DNA of 64,000 nt from Metabacillus crassostreae (GTDB lineage: Bacteria; Bacillota; Bacilli; Bacillales; Bacillaceae). The position numbers were made by a program, and so were the translations under genes. Location: the NCBI RefSeq assembly GCF_016908395.1, contig NZ_JAFBDU010000001.1:744001-808000 (forward strand), given 5' to 3'. Numbering within the stretch: the stretch's first letter is position 1; each line of letters starts with the position of its first letter. Shown one piece after another: positions 35,052 through 43,947 of this stretch. Below the pieces are notes generated by a model, which was not told the DNA's origin, did no database searches, and worked only from the letters and a program-made list of their open reading frames with translations.

Positions 35052-38000
35052 TTGAAAACAAAGGGGAAGAAAAACTGGAGAAAATTCTTTGCAACTTCAC
35101 TTAGCCTTGTTGTACTACTAGCTTCAGCACCAGTTATACCGAATCAAGCTTCTGCAGCAGAAGAGTTGGTTGTAAAGAAATATGATTTTGGTACAAATGA
35201 AAGTGCAGTCATGGAGGGCTTTACAAAAGTAACCAATGGTAGTTCATATTCAACTAAACAGAAATTTGGTTTTGCAGATATTACGAAGGTTACAGCAACT
35301 GATCGTGGTACATCTGATGCATTAAAATCTGATTTTACAATAACAACTGAAACATCTTTTAACGTTGATCTTCCTAATGGAGATTATTCGGTAACAGTTG
35401 TTGCTGGAGATGAAGCAGAAGCAACAGCTATAGGGGTAAAAGCTGAAACGATTCAAAAAGTACAAGATACAACGATGAATAAGGGAGAATTTATTGAACG
35501 ATCTTTTGACATAGCTCTTATTGATGGACAACTTACACTGGAATTTACGGGTACATCACCAAAGATTAATGGACTAGTTATCGAACAGCTTCCTGAGAGA
35601 ACAGCCGGAGAAAAACCAACAGTTTTTATTGCAGGGGATTCTACTGTCCAAACTTATGATGAATATTGGAAGCCTGAAGCTGGATGGGGACAAATGATTC
35701 CTAAATTTTTCACTTCTGATATTATATTTGACAACCAATCAATAGGTGGAAGAAGCTCAAAATCATTTATTTTTGAAGGTAGACTTGATAATATTTTACG
35801 AGAAATTAAGCCAAATGACTTTTTTCTTATTCAATTTGGACATAATGATGCTACGATAAGCCGTCCAGAGCGTTATGCATCTGTTCCAGATTACAAAAAC
35901 TATTTAAAAACTTATATTAATGGTGCACGTCAGCGTGGAGCAGAACCGATTTTAGTTACTCCTGTAGGACGAAGAGATTTTAATGCTGATACAGGAAAAT
36001 TTAATGTCAGCTTTCCTGAATATGTAAAGGGCATGAAGGAGGTTGCTGAAGAACTTGAAGTTCCTTTAGTAGATCTTAGCTCATTAAGTGTTGCTTATTA
36101 TGACACGATTGGACCAGAGGGAACACTTTCTGTCTTTTTACACACTGAACCAGGCATTTACACAGCGTTTCCTAATGGATCAAAAGATGATACTCATTTC
36201 CAAGAATATGGTGCGATTCAAATTGCTCGATTATTATCTGGAGGAATAAAAGAACTAAATAATACTTTATCTTCTTACGTAGCTGATATTGAACCACCAG
36301 CTAATGTTCCTGCAAAACCAACTGGTGTTGTAGCAAGCAGTATTAGCAATGCTGGAGCTACAATAACATGGAATGATGTTGAAGCAACAGATATTTATAA
36401 AGTGTATCGCAAGCTTTCAACTGAAAGTGAATATGCTTTAATTGGAACATCAACAATTCCTAGATTAAGCATAACAGGAATGGAAGAAGGTACTTCATAT
36501 GATGTTGTTGTAACAGCTATTAATGGTAAAGGTGAATCAGAGCAATCTGATGCAATAAAAATTGTAACAAAAAAAGCAACAACAAAATTTGATTTTGGCT
36601 TAGCTGGCAATCCTGTTGCTGAAGGGTATACAGAAGTTAATTTATCAACAGTGTATTCTGCTGAAAGAGGCTATGGAATTGTCGACCCAACAGGAATGAT
36701 TGGACGAGATCGCGGAACAGGTGGAGATCTTCTACGTGATTGGTTAGGTTACTTTAGTGTTGGTTGGAAATTTAATGCTGATGTCCCGAATGGACTATAT
36801 GCTGTTAAAGTATATGTTGGCGATTTCTTAGGTAGTGCACGTTCAACAGTTGCTATTGAAAATATAGATTATGGACAAATCTCTGCTCCAAGAAGCAATT
36901 ATACATCAAAAGTAATACCACAAGTTTCTGTAAAAGATGGTCAAATGAACTTTGAATTCGGAGGATCAACAGGAATTATAAATGGTGTAGAATTAACACC
37001 AATTTTATTAGCTCCATCTGAACTTAAAGTTGAAGAAAAAGTGATAAATGCAACAAATTCATCTTTAACTTTATCATGGAAAGCTGTAGATGATGCGGTA
37101 AAATATAATGTTTATCGTAAAATAGCTGGAGCAAATTCTAGTGAATTAATCGGAAGTTCAACAACAAATTCATTTACTGATACTTCTGTAGATGTAGGTA
37201 TGGATTATGAATATACAGCAACAACGATTGATTCGGTAAAAGTAGAAACTGTACCATCATTGCCTTTAGAAGTTACAATGATTGATGATTCAAAACCAAT
37301 TCCAAATGCTCCTGAAAATCTTCAAGTCGGAAAAGTGAATAAAAACGATTTGACGATAAGTTGGGATAAAGTTGAGGAAGCGATCACTTACAATGTTTAT
37401 CGCGCAAAAAAGAAAGATGGAAAATTTGATTTCATTGGTAAATCAGCAAAAACAAGTTATAAAGATGAAACTGTTTTAACAACAATTCCATATTTTTATA
37501 AAGTTGCTGCTGTGAGTGCTGGAGGCGTATCAGAACTATCTTCAAGTGTGGAAACTCCTGCTGTTACAGTACTTAATAAACAAATGGAAGACTTACATCG
37601 TTCACCAGTATCAGTTAAAACAGAAGAAGGCATATTCGTTAGTTGGAGAATGCTGGGTACTGACCCAGAAAACATTAGCTTTAATGTATATCGTGATGGT
37701 GAAAAAATCAATTCCAAACCAATTGCAAAGAGCACAAATTATGTTGATAAAGATGGAAAAGAGAATTCTGTCTATGAAATTCGTACAATTTTAGATGGAA
37801 AAGAACAAAAAAACCACGAAGATACAACAGTTTTAAGTGAAAACTATTTTGATATACCGCTTCAAAAACCTGAAGATGGAAAAACACCACTTGGAGATCC
37901 ATATTCGTATCGTGCAAATGATGCTAGTGTTGGAGATCTTGATGGTGATGGAGAATATGAGCTTGTATTAAAATGGGATCCAACGAACTCAAAGGATAAT

Positions 38001-40133
38001 TCTCAAGCAGGTTATACAGGAAATGTATTTATCGATGCATATGAGCTTGATGGAACATTAAAGTGGCGTATTGATTTAGGCAAGAACATACGTGCTGGAG
38101 CACATTATACACAGTTTTTAGTGTATGATTTTGACGGAAACGGTGCAGCAGAAATCGCAATGAAAACAGCAGACGGTACAAAAGATGGCCAAGGAAATGT
38201 TATTGGTCGAGATGATGCTGATCATCGAAATAGTTCAGGCTATGTATTACAAGGTGATGAATTTTTAACGATTTTTGAAGGGAAAACAGGTAAAGCTCTT
38301 GAAACAACAAGCTATGATCCTCCACGAGGGGATGTAGGTTCATGGGGAGACACCTACGGAAACCGTGTTGATCGTTTCTTAGCAGGAGTTGCTTATCTTG
38401 ATGGTGAAAAGCCAAGTATTATCATGGCTCGTGGTTATTACACTAGAACGGTAGTCGCTGCATATAACTGGAGAGATGGAAAGCTTACGAAACAGTGGAC
38501 ATTTGATACGACTAATGAAGGATATCGAGATTATGCAGGACAAGGATATCACTCATTAAGTGTTGCAGACGTTGATAAAGATGGAAAAGATGAAGTTGTT
38601 TATGGTGCAATGACAATCGACGATGATGGAACAGGTTTGTATAATACAAAATTAGGTCATGGTGATGCACTTCATGTAAGTGATTTGATCCCTGATCGAC
38701 CTGGCCTAGAAGTGTTTGCTGTCCAAGAAAATAAAAATGCAGAATATGGCTATGATCTTCGTGACGCTGAAACTGGTGAAGTGTTGTGGGGCCAAAAAAC
38801 GGGAGAAGATACAGGTCGTGGTTTAGCAGCAGATATTGACCCTAGACATAGTGGTGCTGAAGCATGGGCAATCTCCGGTGGCTGGAACAGTAAAGTTGGC
38901 GGACTACACACAGCAAAAGGTGAAAAGATTTCAGAGTCAATTCCATCTTCTAATTTTGCCATCTGGTGGGATGGAGATCTTCTTCGTGAACTTGCTGACC
39001 ATAATTTTGATCAAGAAAAAGGTGCTGGTGTTGGCACAATTGACAAATGGGATTATGAAAATGGAAAGCTTGTAAACTTATTAACAGCTGAAGGTACTCA
39101 GTCTAATAACTCTACTAAAGGAACACCAGTTCTACAAGCTGATATCTTAGGAGATTGGCGTGAGGAAATTATTTGGAGAACCGATGATAGCAGTGGATTA
39201 AGAGTTTATATCCCAACAGAAGAAACAGAACATAAAATTTTCACTTTAATGCATGATCCACAATACAGAGTGGCGATTGCATGGCAAAATGTTGGTTATA
39301 ATCAACCACCACATCCAAGCTTCTATATTGGCGAAGGAATGGAAACTCCACCAACACCTAATATAGATATTGTGAAAATTAAAAGACCTGATAAAACAGC
39401 ACCAGTCACAAAACATGAAATTGAAGCTAAAGAGAATAATGGCTGGTATCGTGAACAAGTTACTGTGAAGTTATCTTCAGAAGACGATGATTCTGGTATT
39501 GAAACAACACACTTTATCTTAGATGAAGAAAAAGAACAAAAAGGAAATTCAGTAAGTATTACAGAAGACGGAAAACACTCTCTATCCTATTGGAGTGTTG
39601 ACAAAGCAGGAAATAAAGAAGAGAAAAATTCAGTGGAAATTAACATTGATCAAACGGTACCTACGATTACTTTTTCTCTCGCAGATCAAACAGAATTTTC
39701 TGTTGATCAAGAAGTAAATATTACATGTGTAGCTGAAGATGAGCTATCAGGTATTGATAGTTCAACATGTGAAGATTTAAAATCTCCAGCCTATCAATTA
39801 GGAATTGGAGAACAAACAATAGAAGCAGCTGCAACAGATTTAGCAGGAAATCAAACAAACAAATCAATTACGATTTCCATCACAGTTGATTATGGCAGTT
39901 TAGGTCGTTTAACAGAGCAGTTCTTAGCAAAAAGTGAAGGAAAGAACAAAAATCCTAAACCATATCTTAGTAAATTACAAGCAGCTAAAAAATCTCATGC
40001 TAAAGGAAATATGAAAGCAAGAGATGGACAAATCGGTGCATATATGAACCAAGTAAAAGCTAAAGCTGGTAAGGATTTTACTACAGAGCAAGCAGAAATA
40101 TTGATTAATCTTGCTACAATTTTAAAGAAGTAA
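35052..40133 (+). CDS. Secreted rhamnogalacturonan acetylesterase / PL11 lyase fusion
   Basis: The 1693-residue enzyme begins at a TTG with a signal peptide ending ASA near residue 35. Modules by eye: a YDFG beta-sandwich (36-185); an SGNH esterase (188-410) with GDST, GGRSSKS, GHND and DDTHF, matching rhamnogalacturonan acetylesterase; FnIII (416-505); a second YDFG sandwich (510-650); two FnIII (655-840); a PL11 rhamnogalacturonan lyase (843-1435), starting MEDLHRSPVSVKTEEGIFVSW with ASVGDLDGDGEYELVLKWD; two Ig-like domains (1447-1612); and a FIMAH-like helical end (1613-1693). It would deacetylate and then cleave pectin backbone in one polypeptide. B. subtilis encodes these activities separately (yesT/yesY, yesW/yesX). 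A cre site lies upstream. Confidence 0.9.
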   Translation: MKTKGKKNWRKFFATSLSLVVLLASAPVIPNQASAAEELVVKKYDFGTNESAVMEGFTKVTNGSSYSTKQKFGFADITKVTATDRGTSDALKSDFTITTETSFNVDLPNGDYSVTVVAGDEAEATAIGVKAETIQKVQDTTMNKGEFIERSFDIALIDGQLTLEFTGTSPKINGLVIEQLPERTAGEKPTVFIAGDSTVQTYDEYWKPEAGWGQMIPKFFTSDIIFDNQSIGGRSSKSFIFEGRLDNILREIKPNDFFLIQFGHNDATISRPERYASVPDYKNYLKTYINGARQRGAEPILVTPVGRRDFNADTGKFNVSFPEYVKGMKEVAEELEVPLVDLSSLSVAYYDTIGPEGTLSVFLHTEPGIYTAFPNGSKDDTHFQEYGAIQIARLLSGGIKELNNTLSSYVADIEPPANVPAKPTGVVASSISNAGATITWNDVEATDIYKVYRKLSTESEYALIGTSTIPRLSITGMEEGTSYDVVVTAINGKGESEQSDAIKIVTKKATTKFDFGLAGNPVAEGYTEVNLSTVYSAERGYGIVDPTGMIGRDRGTGGDLLRDWLGYFSVGWKFNADVPNGLYAVKVYVGDFLGSARSTVAIENIDYGQISAPRSNYTSKVIPQVSVKDGQMNFEFGGSTGIINGVELTPILLAPSELKVEEKVINATNSSLTLSWKAVDDAVKYNVYRKIAGANSSELIGSSTTNSFTDTSVDVGMDYEYTATTIDSVKVETVPSLPLEVTMIDDSKPIPNAPENLQVGKVNKNDLTISWDKVEEAITYNVYRAKKKDGKFDFIGKSAKTSYKDETVLTTIPYFYKVAAVSAGGVSELSSSVETPAVTVLNKQMEDLHRSPVSVKTEEGIFVSWRMLGTDPENISFNVYRDGEKINSKPIAKSTNYVDKDGKENSVYEIRTILDGKEQKNHEDTTVLSENYFDIPLQKPEDGKTPLGDPYSYRANDASVGDLDGDGEYELVLKWDPTNSKDNSQAGYTGNVFIDAYELDGTLKWRIDLGKNIRAGAHYTQFLVYDFDGNGAAEIAMKTADGTKDGQGNVIGRDDADHRNSSGYVLQGDEFLTIFEGKTGKALETTSYDPPRGDVGSWGDTYGNRVDRFLAGVAYLDGEKPSIIMARGYYTRTVVAAYNWRDGKLTKQWTFDTTNEGYRDYAGQGYHSLSVADVDKDGKDEVVYGAMTIDDDGTGLYNTKLGHGDALHVSDLIPDRPGLEVFAVQENKNAEYGYDLRDAETGEVLWGQKTGEDTGRGLAADIDPRHSGAEAWAISGGWNSKVGGLHTAKGEKISESIPSSNFAIWWDGDLLRELADHNFDQEKGAGVGTIDKWDYENGKLVNLLTAEGTQSNNSTKGTPVLQADILGDWREEIIWRTDDSSGLRVYIPTEETEHKIFTLMHDPQYRVAIAWQNVGYNQPPHPSFYIGEGMETPPTPNIDIVKIKRPDKTAPVTKHEIEAKENNGWYREQVTVKLSSEDDDSGIETTHFILDEEKEQKGNSVSITEDGKHSLSYWSVDKAGNKEEKNSVEINIDQTVPTITFSLADQTEFSVDQEVNITCVAEDELSGIDSSTCEDLKSPAYQLGIGEQTIEAAATDLAGNQTNKSITISITVDYGSLGRLTEQFLAKSEGKNKNPKPYLSKLQAAKKSHAKGNMKARDGQIGAYMNQVKAKAGKDFTTEQAEILINLATILKK

Positions 40134-40153
40134 AAAAGAGTCTACCTTAGTTG

Positions 40154-40190
40154 AAACACCAGTATGATTTTTCATGCTGGTGTTTTTTTT
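40154..40190 (+). terminator. Terminator after the pectin enzyme gene
   Basis: AAACACCAGTATGA pairs with TCATGCTGGTGTTT (one wobble) over a short T-rich loop, followed by a run of T. Confidence 0.9.
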
Positions 40191-40288
40191 TACATTTACG
40201 GAAACTTAAAATAAAGGAAAAAGTGTGGAAGAAAACGAAATAATACATATACGATAGGATGAAAATTGTAAACGAGAGGAAGATTTGT

Positions 40289-41458
40289 TTGAATTTATTG
40301 CATGATCGATTACACAGCTTACTAAAAGGCTTTGTGAAAAATGGTCCAGCAGGCTGTTCACTACAAGTTATGCACAACAATGAGACCGTTTTCAGGGAAT
40401 TTATAGGCTTTGCAGATATAGAAACAGAAACAATCGTGAAAGAGGATACGATTTTTCGGATTTATTCTATGACAAAGGTTGTTACTTGTGTTGCAGCTCT
40501 GATGTTATATGAACGAGGATTATTTTTATTAAATGACCAGCTTAGTGACTATTTACCAGAATTCAAGGATTCCATAGTGTATGCAACAAATGAAAATGGC
40601 AATGTAAAAGTTGTAACAGCAAGTCGTCCTATTTTAGTAAAAGATTTATTTACAATGACCTCAGGAATTACTTATGGTGGTAATGAAAATGAAACACAAA
40701 TTCAGGTTGTTAAAGAATTCGAGAAATTAGTAAAAAGTCGTGAATCACTAACAAATCGACGTTTATCAGAAATTCTTGCGAGTATTCCACTTGCTTTTCA
40801 CCCTGGAGAGCAATGGCACTATGGCTTAAGTCATGATGTTTTAGGAACATTGATTGAAGTAATATCTGGGAAAAAGCTTGGTGAGTTTTTTCAAGAAGAA
40901 ATTTTCTCTCCACTTGGTATGGATGACACATTTTTCAGAATTCCAGATGAAAAGCTTCATAGGTTAGCTTCTTTATATAACCGAGAAGAAGACGGTACAT
41001 TGATAAAAAATAAAAACGAACAAATGGATATGCAATTTCACATTTTTCCTGAGTACGAATCAGGGGGAGCAGGTCTTTTATCAACACTAAAGGATTATAG
41101 TCGTTTCGCACATATGCTTGCTAACGGCGGAAAATTTCACGGCAAAAGAATCATTGGTGAAAATACAATAAAACTGATGACAACAAATCATTTAATAAAA
41201 CAACAAACTCCATATTATAACTGGGATTATCTTAAAGGATATGGGTATGGACTAGGTGTACGAACATTAATTGACAAAGCAGAGGGCGGAATAAATAGTT
41301 CAATTGGCGAATTTGGATGGTCAGGCTTAGCTGGAACTTGGGTATTAATTGATCCAAAGGAAAAAATATCTGCTGTTTATATGCAGCAAATGCTACCAAA
41401 TTTTGAAGCATTTCATCAGCCACGGTTGCGTTCGGTTATTTATGGGGCATTAAAGTAA
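40289..41458 (+). CDS. Serine hydrolase, beta-lactamase family (class C-like esterase)
   Basis: I prefer the TTG at 40289, 6 bases after GAGAGGAAG, to the ATG at 40259. The 389-residue protein has the SxxK motif of penicillin-recognising enzymes in RIYSMTKVVTC (Ser nucleophile, about residue 62). YGLSHDVLG stands at the YxN position, and the C-terminal GEFGWSGLAGTWVLIDP is where the KTG-like/HxG strand usually lies. No signal peptide is present, so it should be an intracellular esterase or peptidase rather than a secreted beta-lactamase. It is a single-gene unit. Confidence 0.85.
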   Translation: MNLLHDRLHSLLKGFVKNGPAGCSLQVMHNNETVFREFIGFADIETETIVKEDTIFRIYSMTKVVTCVAALMLYERGLFLLNDQLSDYLPEFKDSIVYATNENGNVKVVTASRPILVKDLFTMTSGITYGGNENETQIQVVKEFEKLVKSRESLTNRRLSEILASIPLAFHPGEQWHYGLSHDVLGTLIEVISGKKLGEFFQEEIFSPLGMDDTFFRIPDEKLHRLASLYNREEDGTLIKNKNEQMDMQFHIFPEYESGGAGLLSTLKDYSRFAHMLANGGKFHGKRIIGENTIKLMTTNHLIKQQTPYYNWDYLKGYGYGLGVRTLIDKAEGGINSSIGEFGWSGLAGTWVLIDPKEKISAVYMQQMLPNFEAFHQPRLRSVIYGALK

Positions 41459-41553
41459 ATTAGTGTTGTTAAAAGTTAATTCTTTTATGTTTGTTAAATG
41501 AAGGCTATTGTTAGCACAAGCATGAATCTTCATTTTAAATGAGGAGGATAGGA

Positions 41554-41925
41554 TTGAAACACTTTTTATTTCTTACGTGTGCGCTATTGTCACTTACTTT
41601 ATTTGGATGTAGTTCAATGGGAAGTTATTCACTATCAAATTTTGAAGAGAAATCTTGGGGATAAGAATTCGTGATTGTAAATAATACTACATACGAATTA
41701 ACAGGTGAAAAAGTTGATGAAGCTTTAAAAGGAGAGAAAATCGGGGAAGTTAAACGAAATATTGTAGATATGGATGCAGAGGCGAATTTAGTAGAATTAA
41801 ATTTTGATAGCAATGCCTTAGATATAGGTACCAAGTTGTATTTGTTTAAAGCAGATGGAGATAGTATCTTATTTGAGAAACATAGGGAGTTTTTTGTAGC
41901 AGTCAACAGAAATTCTGAACAATAA
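41554..41925 (+). pseudogene. Lipoprotein gene interrupted by an in-frame TAA
   Basis: A TTG at 41554, well spaced from GAGGAGGATAG, opens a lipoprotein signal (LLSLTLFGC lipobox). After 36 codons a TAA at 41662 stops the frame, yet the same frame continues with good coding sequence (EFVIVNNTTYELTGEKVDEAL) to the stop at 41925. A single substitution (for example from AAA, CAA or GAA) explains it. A GTG at 41671 could restart translation but would give a cytoplasmic fragment. The restored lipoprotein would have 123 residues; its family is not recognised. Confidence 0.75.
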
Positions 41926-42025
41926 CTTACTCAATATCATTATTAATATATCTAATTTGAAACTATTTAAGATGAACAACGTATATAATATAGAGGAAAA
42001 GGTTAACTATACGGAGGTTATTTAA

Positions 42026-42472
42026 TTGAAAATAAAGCTAATGATTTTTTCAATCATGACAGTGTTGTTTCTTGGAGGTTGTTCATTGCTTGAGGATGTG
42101 AACAATTCTGTTAATTATGTGAATGAAGCAACTGATTATGTGGGTGAAGTGAATACATTTGTACAAGAAGTGCCCACATTAGCAGAACAGGCAGTAAGTG
42201 ATGAACAAGCACGACTTGATTTAGAAACAAAGCTAACTGATATGAAGGAAGATATTAAGGCCTTTAATGAGCTTCAAGCTCCTGATCTTGCCAATGATCT
42301 TCATCAACAAATAATCACTCATAATAACACAGCACTAGAAGGTATTGATTTGTATTTAAACAATATTAAGGACGGAAAGTTTGATGCAGCACTACTTGAA
42401 AATAGTGAATTCTTCACAGCTATGCAGGAAATAACAGATACTGTAGATCAGATTAAACAGCTTGGGTTATAA
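42026..42472 (+). CDS. DUF6376-type helical lipoprotein
   Basis: The TTG start follows CGGAGG. The 148-residue precursor has lipobox FLGGC (about residue 19) and then an almost entirely helical mature part. That part has heptad-like stretches (SLLEDVNNSVNYVNEATDYVGE and TDMKEDIKAFNELQAPD). The pattern fits the DUF6376 family of Bacillus membrane-attached lipoproteins of unknown function. A terminator follows. It is a separate unit from the broken lipoprotein gene upstream. Confidence 0.75.
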   Translation: MKIKLMIFSIMTVLFLGGCSLLEDVNNSVNYVNEATDYVGEVNTFVQEVPTLAEQAVSDEQARLDLETKLTDMKEDIKAFNELQAPDLANDLHQQIITHNNTALEGIDLYLNNIKDGKFDAALLENSEFFTAMQEITDTVDQIKQLGL

Positions 42473-42516
42473 ATAACAAAGGTGGACTAATATATAAATT
42501 GTAGTTTCACACTTTA

Positions 42517-42545
42517 CTACCATCAAAAAGATGGTAGTTTTTTAT
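42517..42545 (+). terminator. Terminator after the DUF6376 gene
   Basis: CTACCATC pairs with GATGGTAG over a 5-base loop, followed by six T residues. Confidence 0.9.
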
Positions 42546-42721
42546 TTATTTACCATGTATGAATAGAAAACCATAAATAATGTGAAACTTTTACGATTTC
42601 TTTTCGTAATAATTACTAGTAAATGACTAAATATGGAATGTTACTCGGAATTTCGGTCATTTTAATCAATTATTATGATAAAGTTATATTTTCATAATAA
42701 TTAAATTGAAGGGAGAACTAC

Positions 42722-43255
42722 ATGTTTATATCTTATTTATTAGTATTTGTTTTGGCTGCCGTTCCACTATTTGAACTTATTGCTGTTATTCCATTAGCGA
42801 TTATTGGGGGTTTATCTCCTATACCAGTTGCAATACTAGCTTTTCTAGGAAATGCTTTAACAATTCTTTTATTGATTTTGTTTGTTGACAAAATTAAAAC
42901 ATGGCGGAAAAAGAAAAAACAAAAACGAATGGCTGTAAGCGGGCAGGAAGCAGCTACTTTGGAGAATGCAGCTGAAGTAGAAAATGACTCGAAAAAGGCT
43001 AAACGTGCTAGAGTGTTATTTGACAAATATGGATTGCCAGGATTAGCGATTATCGGACCATTCTTTGTTGGTTCACATATATCGGCCTTTATGGGTATGA
43101 GTTTTGGCTCGAAAAGATCTTTAGTGACAACGTGGATGCTTATTAGTTTAGGTTTATGGACAATTGTAACAGCTGTAGCTTCAAGCTATGGTGTTTCTTA
43201 TTTTATTCCAAATGTAGGAGAAGACGGTTTTATTACTAGAATATTTCAGCAATAA
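42722..43255 (+). CDS. Small multidrug-export family membrane protein (PF06695-like)
   Basis: The 177-residue protein has an N-terminal pair of membrane segments (VFVLAAVPLFELIAVIPLAII) with the family's conserved Glu, and a basic cytoplasmic loop (WRKKKKQKRMAV). Two C-terminal helices follow, with KYGLPGLAIIGPFFVGSHISAF. The motif GLPGLAIIGPF is typical of the Sm_multidrug_ex family, related to DedA-like proteins. The export function in the family name is not well established. GAAGGGAG precedes the ATG, and a terminator follows. Confidence 0.8.
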   Translation: MFISYLLVFVLAAVPLFELIAVIPLAIIGGLSPIPVAILAFLGNALTILLLILFVDKIKTWRKKKKQKRMAVSGQEAATLENAAEVENDSKKAKRARVLFDKYGLPGLAIIGPFFVGSHISAFMGMSFGSKRSLVTTWMLISLGLWTIVTAVASSYGVSYFIPNVGEDGFITRIFQQ

Positions 43256-43280
43256 TAAAAATGAAAAATAATGTTTCATG

Positions 43281-43312
43281 AAAAGACCTTTATAAGTAGG
43301 GTCTTTTTGTGT
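43281..43312 (+). terminator. Terminator before the sigma-factor gene
   Basis: AAAAGACC pairs with GGTCTTTT over an 11-base loop, followed by T residues. Confidence 0.75.
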
Positions 43313-43337
43313 TTTACTTACTTTTTATAAACATTCA

Positions 43338-43365
43338 TACAACCATTAAAGCTTTATGTCGTCTA
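43338..43365 (+). promoter_or_regulatory. Candidate ECF-type promoter for the sigma operon
   Basis: TACAACC (AAC-type -35) and CGTCTA (-10) are separated by 15 bases, the usual layout of ECF-dependent promoters. It lies 25 bases before the sigma gene, suggesting positive autoregulation. Confidence 0.55.
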
Positions 43366-43389
43366 ATAAAAAGAAAGGAGTAGAACATA

Positions 43390-43947
43390 TTGATTGAACG
43401 AGAAAAAACAAACGAGAAATACAAGAAAGATGAACTGAGTAAAGATCAAAGATTGGAGTGGTTAATGAATGAGTACGGTCAAAGCATAACTCGTTTAGCC
43501 TTTACCTACACAAAACAGCAACAGTTTGCTGAAGATATTGCTCAGGAAGTTTTTATTAAATGTTATGAAAACTTAGATCAGTTTCGGTATGAGTCATCTT
43601 ATAAAACATGGTTATACAGGATCACGATTAATTTATGTAAAGATCGGTTAAAAAGCTGGAGCTTCCGCAATGTTTTTTTTACTGAATTTTTTGCGAAGTG
43701 GAGTACGTCAGTAGTTTCTCCTGAAGCAGAATTGATGAAGAATGAAAGTAGTCTGTTTATTTCAGAGAAAATCATCAGTTTACCAATTAAATATCGAGAG
43801 GTTATTATTTTTTACTATTATGAAGAACTTACATATCAACAAATCTCTGAGTTACTTAATTTAAGTTTACCTACAGTTAAATCTAGATTATATCGTGCTC
43901 GCCTTTTACTTAAAGAGAAACTTGAGGGGGGTAGTATGGATGAATGA
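43390..43947 (+). CDS. ECF-family RNA polymerase sigma factor
   Basis: The 185-residue protein begins at a TTG behind AAAGGAG. Region 2 is at about residues 25-100 (FTYTKQQQFAEDIAQEVFIKCYENL and SYKTWLYRITINLCKDRLKS). Region 4 is at about 120-180 (LPIKYREVIIFYYYEELTYQQISELLNLSLPTVKSRLYRAR), with the -35-binding helix-turn-helix. It directs RNA polymerase to a stress regulon, probably of envelope type. The next gene, overlapping its stop codon by eight bases, encodes the likely membrane anti-sigma factor. An ECF-type promoter just upstream implies autoregulation. Confidence 0.93.
   Translation: MIEREKTNEKYKKDELSKDQRLEWLMNEYGQSITRLAFTYTKQQQFAEDIAQEVFIKCYENLDQFRYESSYKTWLYRITINLCKDRLKSWSFRNVFFTEFFAKWSTSVVSPEAELMKNESSLFISEKIISLPIKYREVIIFYYYEELTYQQISELLNLSLPTVKSRLYRARLLLKEKLEGGSMDE

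Noticed and set aside
40289-41458. Beta-lactamase resistance gene
   Set aside because: There is no signal peptide and the KTG box is not canonical; an intracellular esterase-type serine hydrolase fits better.
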